Source of the DNA: Candidatus Saccharimonadota bacterium
GTDB taxonomy: Bacteria; Eremiobacterota; Xenobia; Xenobiales; Xenobiaceae
Length of the DNA stretch: 28,279 bases
Direction: 5' to 3'
Assembly: GCA_004554425.1 (NCBI GenBank)
Contig: SFMI01000008.1
Span: 1 to 28,279, forward strand
The notes under the pieces: generated by a model
What the model was told of the DNA's origin: nothing
Database searches by the model: none
Seen by the model: only the letters and a program-made list of their open reading frames with translations
Translations under genes and position numbers: made by a program
Part shown: positions 22,703 to 28,279 of the stretch, in pieces
Position numbering within the stretch: the first letter of the stretch is position 1
How the letters are laid out: each line of letters starts with the position of its first letter

Positions 22703-23641
22703 TTATTCGGCAATTTCTATTCTATGCATGTTTTCCAAAACACGCACAGCCAATTCTAAAGCACGTTCACCGTCTTCTCCGGAGACGACAGGTCCTTTAT
22801 GATTAGCAATACAATCCGCAAAGTTACTGAGTTCCAAACGGAGAGGTTCTTCTTTCTCGACATTAACATGCTCTGGTTCCAAGGGGCGACCATCAGCTCC
22901 GGGGCGCAAAATTGTCAAAGTTTGGTTAATAAAGTCCAAAGACAACACACGCCCACTCTTCTCTGTGATTTTTAAACAACGCTTGCGCTCTCCGGAATTG
23001 CGACTGGCGACCAAGCTGGCCACAGCGCCGCACTCAAAACGAATTTGCACATGGGCAACATCTTCAAATTTAGAATAAATAGAAGTGCCCATAGCGTGAA
23101 TTTCTGCAGCCGGAGATTTATATAAACTCAGGAGGATATCAAAGTCATGGATCATCAAATCCCAAATAATGCCTACATCTAGATTGCGAGTTGTAGGGCC
23201 GGAAAGACGATGGCACTCGATGAGAACAGGAGTATCTACCATCTCTTTGAGCTTAATGACAGCGGGATTGAAACGTTCTAAATGGCCGACTTGCAAAGTT
23301 AAGTTTTTTTCTTTAGCTAAAGCGACCAAACGCTTAGCCTGATCCACTTCCACAGTAATAGGTTTTTCAACTAAAACATGTATGCCCTGCTCTAAAAAAT
23401 CTTGAGCGATCTGGTAGTGGAGCGGAGTAGGAGAAACAATAACTACGCCATCAATCTTTCCATAAAGACTATGATAATCTTTGTAATACTTCGTACCATA
23501 TTGCTCGGCCAAAGGAGCTACCCTGGCTCCATCCAGATCTACGATACCTGCCAATTCGATCTGAGGCAACTCTGAACATACTCGGGCATGGTTCTTGCCC
23601 ATGCTGCCGATACCGACTACGCCAACTCTAATTGGCTTCAT
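22703..23641 (-). CDS. Gfo/Idh/MocA-family NAD(P)-dependent oxidoreductase in the lpx operon
   Basis: The ATG at 23641 is chosen because GGGAGG lies about 9 nt before it; an ATG 9 bp further up touches the SD and is unlikely. 312 residues. The Rossmann motif 'GVVGIGSMGKNHARV' lies near the N-terminus (GxGxxG at 10-15), 'VEKPITVEV' gives the family's catalytic Lys (Lys93), and 'IIWDLMIHDFDIL' the conserved Asp-His region. The family oxidises or reduces sugars and related compounds. Placed beside lpxA, it resembles GnnA, which oxidises UDP-GlcNAc for 3-amino lipid A, but the partner aminotransferase GnnB is not in the window. The substrate therefore stays open. Confidence 0.85.
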   Translation of the reverse strand: MKPIRVGVVGIGSMGKNHARVCSELPQIELAGIVDLDGARVAPLAEQYGTKYYKDYHSLYGKIDGVVIVSPTPLHYQIAQDFLEQGIHVLVEKPITVEVDQAKRLVALAKEKNLTLQVGHLERFNPAVIKLKEMVDTPVLIECHRLSGPTTRNLDVGIIWDLMIHDFDILLSLYKSPAAEIHAMGTSIYSKFEDVAHVQIRFECGAVASLVASRNSGERKRCLKITEKSGRVLSLDFINQTLTILRPGADGRPLEPEHVNVEKEEPLRLELSNFADCIANHKGPVVSGEDGERALELAVRVLENMHRIEIAE

Positions 23642-23755
23642 ATTATGCATCCTCCCAATTTCGTGTCCGTCAAAAACAACTAACGCCTAAAAGAGCGCCT
23701 ATTTCGCCCGCTAAAAGGCAGTTTCCTACAATAAGTAGTCAACAAAAGAGCCCTT

Positions 23756-24181
23756 CTAATGCCAAGCGAAAGTAAGCATACCTTCGCACGCAGTATTTTC
23801 TCCTACGCAAGCACGCACTGATAAAGTAACATTTTTATCATCGCGTTCAATCTCTTTGGCGTAAAGCTCAAGACGATCTCCAGGCACTACTTGAGTTCTG
23901 AATTTGAATTTTTTAGCGCCCACTAAATCCAATGCAGAAACCTTTATAGGAGCATCGTCATTGCCAACGTAAAGCAACCAGCAAAGTTGGGCTAAAGCTT
24001 CCATTTGTAATACACCAGGCATAATGGGGTTGCCAGGGAAATGGCCCTCAAAATGGGGCTCGGCCATAGTTACATTTTTGTAGCCTGATATTTCCGGGAA
24101 ATTGAGCTCAGTTACTATATCTACAAAAAGCATAGGACTTTTGTAGGGAGTTCTGTGTAATATATCTTTAGTATTAAGCAT
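23756..24181 (-). CDS. fabZ: 3-hydroxyacyl-ACP dehydratase FabZ
   Basis: Dehydrates 3-hydroxyacyl-ACP in fatty acid synthesis and so competes with LpxA/LpxD for acyl-ACP. The start at the ATG at 24181 has GGAG 9 nt upstream and overlaps the lpxC stop by 8 bp, and gives the usual length (141 residues). The hot-dog active-site helix is complete: 'PHFEGHFPGNPIMPGVLQME' (catalytic His47 and Glu61), preceded by 'YKSPMLFVDIVTELNF'. The C-terminal strand is 'VTLSVRACVGENTACEGM'. The order lpxC-fabZ-(oxidoreductase)-lpxA is the common lipid A arrangement. Confidence 0.93.
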   Translation of the reverse strand: MLNTKDILHRTPYKSPMLFVDIVTELNFPEISGYKNVTMAEPHFEGHFPGNPIMPGVLQMEALAQLCWLLYVGNDDAPIKVSALDLVGAKKFKFRTQVVPGDRLELYAKEIERDDKNVTLSVRACVGENTACEGMLTFAWH

Positions 24182-25005
24182 TTTTGCGCATCTCCTCAGC
24201 GACTTTACGAACAAATTCCACATGTAATTTATGACCGGCGCGGACAGCTAAAACAAAAGCCCGCAAAGGACGACCAAGCAAACAAAGATCGCCGGCTAAA
24301 TCTAAAACTTTATGGCGTACAGGCTCATTTACAAAGCGCTGACTTTTTTTCACATCGAAGCCAGGACGGTCATAAATTAAAGCGTTGGAAAGATCGCCAC
24401 CTTGGCCTAAACCATTTTCCAATAGAGTTTTTACTTCTGACCAAAAACCGAAAGTGCGAGCAGGAGCTACGTGAGTAACAAAGTTGTCATAGCCGCAGTA
24501 ACGGAAACGCTGACTACCAACTTGCTCACTAGCATAGCTTACGGCTCCTTCCAAGTTATATTGAGAGTCTGGCATAGCCAGTACCAGGCCTTCACCTTCA
24601 GCGACAAAAATCGGCTCTTCAATGTAGTAATCCTCTACTTCGCTGCCATCTTGATTGACAATACCAGCCTTTTCCATAGCTTGGCAAAAAGGCAAAGCAG
24701 AACCGTCTAAAATAGGAACTTCAGGCCCATCAATTTCTATTAACGCATTATCTGGACAAACCGCTCAAAGCAGCCAGCAAGTGTTCTACAGTACCAACTA
24801 CAACTTGGCCTTTTCCTAAGGAAGTAGAACGCTTAGTAGAGACAACATACTCGTAAGTAGCTGGAATGTACTCCCCGCCACTAAAAAAAACGATTCCATG
24901 ATCGGTAGGAGCAGGCTTTATCGTCAAATGACTTGACTTGCCGGTATGGATACCCACTCCCTCAAAAGAGATCTCTTCAGCTAAAGTACGCTGCGCTCTG
25001 CACAT
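24174..25005 (-). pseudogene. lpxC: UDP-3-O-acyl-GlcNAc deacetylase LpxC, reading frame broken
   Basis: Two adjoining frames make one LpxC. The N-terminal piece starts at the ATG at 25005 (GGGGAG about 9 nt upstream): 'QRTLAEEISFEGVGIHTGKS', then 'VGTVEHLLAALSGL' with zinc ligand His75; it stops at 24748. The other frame continues 'DNALIEIDGPEVPILDGSAL', 'HVAPARTFGFWSEVKTLLEN', 'NEPVRHKVLDLAGDLCLLGR' and 'RAGHKLH', holding the remaining zinc and catalytic residues. Insertion of two bases after TCC near 24752 would give SGLS-x-DNALIE, the usual family spacing; loss of one base would also restore the frame. Everything needed for catalysis is present. LpxC performs the first committed lipid A step, so a true null would be surprising; a sequencing error is a serious possibility. 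Confidence 0.88.
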
Positions 25006-25027
25006 GGAAATGTTCTCCCCAATAACT

Positions 25028-25056
25028 GTAATATAATTGATAAAAAACTCCGCCAA
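25028..25056 (-). promoter_or_regulatory. Candidate promoter for lpxC
   Basis: On the minus strand TTGGCG (25051-25056), a 17-nt spacer and TATTAC (25028-25033) resemble a sigma-70 promoter, with transcription expected near 25021 and the ATG at 25005. It lies just downstream of a strong terminator, so a promoter is needed here. The leader would be short, close to the SD, so the assignment is tentative. Confidence 0.3.
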
Positions 25057-25125
25057 CTTTTTTATATAAAATTGGCTATTCCTCCATTTTTGGCCAGAAG
25101 CCATTTAGGCATACAATTATCAACC

Positions 25126-25178
25126 TCAAAAAAATAATAGCCTACCAAAATATGTTGTTATTTTGATAGGCCATTATT
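25126..25178 (-). terminator. Strong rho-independent terminator after the DUF3370-like gene
   Basis: A 20-bp stem (25159-25178 with 25133-25152) with two G-U wobbles and a 6-nt loop, followed on the minus strand by seven Ts (25126-25132). It separates the DUF3370-like gene from lpxC and shows that lpxC is not simply read through from lpxD. Confidence 0.88.
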
Positions 25179-25201
25179 TTTAATTCGAATTGCAACTAGA
25201 C

Positions 25202-27031
25202 TTAGTCTATCTCACGCAATTCGTACTGAGCTGGGTAGCAAGAAGTTGCTTCTGGTAGAGTAATTATTTCTATTGTACTACTTGACTCAGGAAACAGCTC
25301 GATTTTTGCCACCAATACCTCATCGCCCTTTTTGCGAAAAACAGCCTGATAGACAGAGTCTCCAATCAAGAAATTGGCTCCACCAGGTCCGGATAAAGGC
25401 GTAAAGTAAAGTCCAACCGTTTTAGTGCGTCTGGTAGGGTTTTTCAACTCTACCAAAGATTTGTAAAGAACGCCGAAATTGCCGGTGTTAGGTAAACCAG
25501 TCTCAAAGTCAATCAACCACGGACTTTCTCCGTAACGGAATGTTAGAGGACTGCCACCAACTACAAACTCACCTTCATTTTCAAAATAAGGCTGAGCGAA
25601 CACACCATGGGGATGGATTTTAAATGGGTTAAAAGGAGCGCCAATTTCCGGAAGCGTACGCCCGTCGTTACAATTGGGATTTAAAGCGCTGCGCACTTCT
25701 ACCGTAGCACTAGGCCCTTCCAAAATTTGGAAATTTATAAAACCACTTACCAAGGCTTCAGGACGCATAACATAAGAAGCCAATTCCAGCGCAGAGTTGG
25801 GGGGCAAAGTAACAACATAGCCAGAATGGCAAGCCAAATTTTCCAAAAAGCGTTTGGCAGCAGTTTGTCCTACATAAATTTCACTGCGTTCTGGACCAGC
25901 AGAAGTTCTGCTAATTAGAATTTTTACTGGCTCCTCATTCAAATTAGCTAAATTGATCCATAAGTAACGATTCTTAGCCGAAGCATTAAGGTGAGAGAAC
26001 ATCAAGCGACTGGGCTCGCGCTTTTTGAAATTGTATTTCATAAGCACACCGTCAGTGTCAACTCTTTCGGGACGATTGCTCACTAGAAGCAAGTTTTGCT
26101 CGACATAAGGTATATCAACATTTTGGATCAGTACATTTACATCACCTCTAACAGCAAAATAGTCCTCGGAAGCGTTTATTCCTACGGGAACACTTAAGCG
26201 CATACTGTCGCCTTTAGATACAGGCACAGGGTGGAAGTTGGAATCGTCAACATAGACACTGCATCCTGGTTGCACAAAAGTATTGGCAGCGATAGAAAGC
26301 ATAACCGCTTGAGAAACAGCATCAGTTTGAGCAGGAGTGCCACTAACTTCAACAACAACAGACTGAGGTAATTTTCCCGCCCAGTCTTTTACTTGTACAA
26401 ATACTGTAACAGAGGCTACACCTTTGCTAATAGTTAAAGAAGATTTGCCTACTCTTTTGCCAATTAATTTTATAAGGCCATTATCCTGATCAACATCAAT
26501 ATCTACTACACCGGCACCTTCTTCAACAACCAATGGGCCGTTGGCCAAGCCAGTAGCGGAAATTGTTTTTTCGGCATTGACAGCTAAGACAGCACGAGCG
26601 GTATCAACGTTTAAGAGGCCGATGTCAACGATATTGCGCATATTAGACGCCCAAAGATTGGCCAATGCTTCCGGTGAAGATCCGTTTTGCTTGGCAATTT
26701 CATCATTGACTTTAATAATTAACTCACTGCCCCAATATATCTTATATACAGACTTTTTGGCTTTATTAGCATTTTTATCGCCAGACTCAGCCGTTTTTTT
26801 ATCAGCAGCCCCAGCGATTTCTTTGCGAACCACTTTAATAGAAGAAGAGGAAGCTCCCCTTTGCAACATAGCTTCAATCTTCTCAGAAATTCTTTCCGCT
26901 TGCTCTTCGTCACTAATGCGAAAGACGACTTGCCCACCCAGCACAACATCAGCAGCCCAAGCGGCCGGAAGAGCGCAAAAATAAAAAGCGGCAAAAGCCA
27001 GCACTAAGGCTAAAAGCTTATAACCTTTCAT
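25202..27031 (-). CDS. Exported protein with BIG2/CpaC-N-like and DUF3370-like parts
   Basis: 609 residues with a clear signal peptide ('LLALVLAFAAFYFCALPAAW', cleavage near Ala26). Residues 27-150 hold a domain with 'VVLGGQVVFRISDEEQAERI' and 'GSSPEALANLWASNMRNI'. About 150-225 looks like a bacterial Ig-like or pilus-assembly N-terminal domain ('VVEEGAGVVDIDVDQDNGLI', 'GKRVGKSSLTISKGVASVTV'). The C-terminal half (about 310-609) resembles the cyanobacterial DUF3370 family: 'LMFSHLNASAKNRYLWINLA', 'GNFGVLYKSLVELKNP', 'RKKGDEVLVAKIELFPESSS'. Family calls are by pattern and moderate. It is likely periplasmic or outer-membrane associated. It stands between ompH-lpxD and lpxC, with hairpins on both sides. 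SD GGAG precedes the ATG by 10 nt. Confidence 0.7.
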   Translation of the reverse strand: MKGYKLLALVLAFAAFYFCALPAAWAADVVLGGQVVFRISDEEQAERISEKIEAMLQRGASSSSIKVVRKEIAGAADKKTAESGDKNANKAKKSVYKIYWGSELIIKVNDEIAKQNGSSPEALANLWASNMRNIVDIGLLNVDTARAVLAVNAEKTISATGLANGPLVVEEGAGVVDIDVDQDNGLIKLIGKRVGKSSLTISKGVASVTVFVQVKDWAGKLPQSVVVEVSGTPAQTDAVSQAVMLSIAANTFVQPGCSVYVDDSNFHPVPVSKGDSMRLSVPVGINASEDYFAVRGDVNVLIQNVDIPYVEQNLLLVSNRPERVDTDGVLMKYNFKKREPSRLMFSHLNASAKNRYLWINLANLNEEPVKILISRTSAGPERSEIYVGQTAAKRFLENLACHSGYVVTLPPNSALELASYVMRPEALVSGFINFQILEGPSATVEVRSALNPNCNDGRTLPEIGAPFNPFKIHPHGVFAQPYFENEGEFVVGGSPLTFRYGESPWLIDFETGLPNTGNFGVLYKSLVELKNPTRRTKTVGLYFTPLSGPGGANFLIGDSVYQAVFRKKGDEVLVAKIELFPESSSTIEIITLPEATSCYPAQYELREID

Positions 27032-27121
27032 AAAAATTCAGCTCCAAAATACCCACTGCCCCTCTTTTAAATAAAGGCAGTAGTCCCAATTTATTCCCCC
27101 AAATAACATAAAGTCATCAAT

Positions 27122-27155
27122 AAGGTGGGCTTTCCTTGATGATAGAAGCCACCTT
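27122..27155. repeat. Hairpin upstream of the DUF3370-like gene
   Basis: A 10-bp stem (27122-27132 with 27146-27155, AAGGTGGGCTT against AAGCCACCTT) with one bulged G and a 13-nt loop. It lies about 90-120 bp before the start codon and may be a leader or regulatory hairpin; a further 6-bp inverted repeat (ACTGCC/GGCAGT) lies at about 27054-27079. Confidence 0.4.
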
Positions 27156-27159
27156 GGCG

Positions 27160-27182
27160 AAAAAAAACAGCCCTCTGAGGGC
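27160..27182 (-). terminator. Terminator upstream of the DUF3370-like gene
   Basis: On the minus strand GCCCT-CAG-AGGGC (27170-27182) is followed by TG and a run of eight Ts (27160-27167). It is a short but standard rho-independent terminator for the ompH-lpxD transcript. Confidence 0.75.
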
Positions 27183-27194
27183 CATTTAAAATTG

Positions 27195-27232
27195 TTATGC
27201 CCGCCGAAGCTACGTAACCTCGACGGGCACAA
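27195..27232 (-). terminator. Hairpin directly after lpxD
   Basis: A 13-bp stem with wobbles (27220-27232 with 27195-27207; core GCCCG/CGGGC) starts 6 bp past the lpxD stop, followed by a T-rich but broken tail. It works with the hairpin at 27160-27182, making a tandem terminator or an mRNA-stabilising end. Confidence 0.6.
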
Positions 27233-27237
27233 CAGTG

Positions 27238-27951
27238 TTACTTCATATGCTCTTTTAAAAGCTTAGGAAGCAAATTAAAAGCAGCTTCAGCGCGACGCAC
27301 TTCAGCTACAGGACGTCCGGGATTACCAGCCAAAACTTGTCCGGCTTCATACTTACGCATAGCTGTAGAACGGTCCATAAGTACACAACCATCTCCTAAT
27401 TCTACGCGTACCCCGATGCCACACTGAGAGCCGATAGTGCAATTATTTCCGACCACAGACGACCCGGTTAAACCGCTCTGATCGCCGATATAACAATGGC
27501 TACCAACCTTGCTGTTATGGCCGACCATAACCATATGGCCAAGCTCTGTATAATCTCCAATTAAAGTAGAAGCCGTAGCTGCTCTGTCAACGCAAGAGCA
27601 AGCACCAATCTTGGCCCCTTCACCTATAACGACATTGCCTACCTGAGGAATCTTGCGATGACTCTTGCCATCAAAGACATAGCCGAAACCATCCATACCC
27701 AAAACAGCCCCAGCTTCAACTACCGCTCTATCGCCAATAACGGTATCGTCCATAACGACAGCTCCGCAACCTATGACAGCTCCAGAACCTACATGAACAT
27801 TGCGACCGATATAAGCCTTGGGAGCGATTTCGGCTTCTGCCCCTACTTGAGTTCCGCTTTCAATTACGGCCATGGCCCCTACTTTGCAACCTTCGCCCAA
27901 AGAAGCAGAACTGTCTATGCAAGCACTAGGATGTATACACTGTTCTTTCAT
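27238..27951 (-). CDS. lpxD: UDP-3-O-acylglucosamine N-acyltransferase LpxD without the N-terminal domain
   Basis: Third step of lipid A synthesis: N-acylation of UDP-3-O-acyl-GlcN from hydroxyacyl-ACP. The beta helix and active site are complete: 'IHPSACIDSSASLGEGCKVG', 'GMDGFGYVFDGKSHRKIPQV' (DGFGY at 87-91), 'VVIGEGAKIGACSCVDRAAT', and catalytic His145 in 'MVMVGHNSKVG'. The C-terminal helix follows 'AGNPGRPVAEVRRAEAA'. But the protein has only 237 residues against about 340 in the family and starts directly at the helix, so the about 100-residue uridine-binding domain is missing. There is no room for it: the ATG directly follows the TAA of ompH. Whether it is active alone is uncertain. Confidence 0.88.
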   Translation of the reverse strand: MKEQCIHPSACIDSSASLGEGCKVGAMAVIESGTQVGAEAEIAPKAYIGRNVHVGSGAVIGCGAVVMDDTVIGDRAVVEAGAVLGMDGFGYVFDGKSHRKIPQVGNVVIGEGAKIGACSCVDRAATASTLIGDYTELGHMVMVGHNSKVGSHCYIGDQSGLTGSSVVGNNCTIGSQCGIGVRVELGDGCVLMDRSTAMRKYEAGQVLAGNPGRPVAEVRRAEAAFNLLPKLLKEHMK

Positions 27952-28279
27952 TTATTTAGAGCCATCCATTTTCAGCAAAATATCTAGGGTAATATTATCT
28001 CCGCTGGTATAAAGCACAACCGGATAATTTACAGTATTGACAACAACCAAGTCTATATCTTTATCTTTGGCAACTTCAGCAGCTTGGTTTTTAATATCTT
28101 CACGCAAGCCTTTCATGCTCTCATTGTATAGCTTGTCAAATTTGCTAGATCTCTCTGCAGCATCTTTGGCCAGCTTTTCTTGCAAAGCTTTTTTTTGAGC
28201 AGCAGACATACTGCTGACATTGCTGGGGATTTGTGAATAGATCTTGCTGCGCTCATCGGAGAGAATAACATTAAGTTCC
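27952..28279 (-). CDS. ompH: OmpH/Skp-family periplasmic chaperone, C-terminal part
   Basis: The frame is open to the right window edge with no start needed inside, so only about 108 C-terminal residues are seen. It begins 'ELNVILSDERSKIYSQI' and continues with a charged helical coil ('AAQKKALQEKLAKDAAERSS', 'GLREDIKNQAAEVAKDKDID') and the typical end 'LVVVNTVNYPVVLYTSGDNI', then TLDILLKM. Skp binds unfolded outer membrane proteins in the periplasm. ompH next to lpxD is the usual order in diderm genomes. The stop abuts the lpxD ATG. Confidence 0.85.
   Translation of the reverse strand, partial: ELNVILSDERSKIYSQIPSNVSSMSAAQKKALQEKLAKDAAERSSKFDKLYNESMKGLREDIKNQAAEVAKDKDIDLVVVNTVNYPVVLYTSGDNITLDILLKMDGSK

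Overview
The window comes from a diderm (LPS-making) bacterium of moderate GC. It is dominated by genes for lipid A synthesis and LPS export, plus envelope genes of unknown role. Several families seen here (DUF3084, the TIGR03492-type 'lipid-A-disaccharide synthase-related' protein, a DUF3370-like protein, a Gfo/Idh/MocA enzyme inside the lpx operon) are ones I associate with Cyanobacteriota and non-photosynthetic relatives, Armatimonadota, Negativicutes and similar diderm lineages. I cannot fix the phylum from sequence alone. No tRNA, rRNA, IS element or CRISPR array was seen.

Left part (1-11.06 kb), mostly minus strand. It starts with the 5' half of a signal-peptide-bearing oligoendopeptidase F. 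A plus-strand PSP1-domain gene with a broken frame follows, then a strong hairpin terminator between convergent genes. Next on the minus strand are an unrecognised Ser-rich protein behind a GC-rich, possibly structured leader, a DUF554 membrane protein, a hexapeptide acetyltransferase coupled to a long exported Sel1-repeat protein, and a tight block: LptC-like lipoprotein, LptB, LptF/G permease, DUF3084 protein, RuvC-fold protein. This block reads leftward from a divergent intergenic region at 10.98-11.37 kb.

Middle part (11.37-18.74 kb), plus strand. A proline-rich TPR membrane protein with a 69-bp coding tandem repeat is followed by a compact six-gene run: a NifU-C/TusA-like protein without cysteines, a PmbA/TldE-like protein, an LpxD-like protein, a small membrane protein, a cytosolic 5'-nucleotidase/UDP-sugar-hydrolase-type metallophosphatase, and an LpxB-like protein. 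The LpxD-like, pyrophosphatase-like and LpxB-like order resembles consecutive steps of the Raetz pathway. I consider this the best candidate for an undescribed glycolipid system, but the role is inference.

Right part (18.72-28.28 kb), minus strand. This is the classical lipid A cluster: ompH, lpxD (without its N-terminal uridine-binding domain), an exported DUF3370-like protein, lpxC (frame broken), fabZ, a Gfo/Idh/MocA oxidoreductase, lpxA, a double-length lpxB carrying two glycosyltransferase-B modules, and an isoprenylcysteine methyltransferase-like membrane protein. No LpxH, LpxI or LpxG was recognised, so the UDP-diacylglucosamine hydrolysis step is unassigned within the window. Two conserved genes (PSP1 and lpxC) carry frame breaks, which may be sequencing or assembly errors or real decay.
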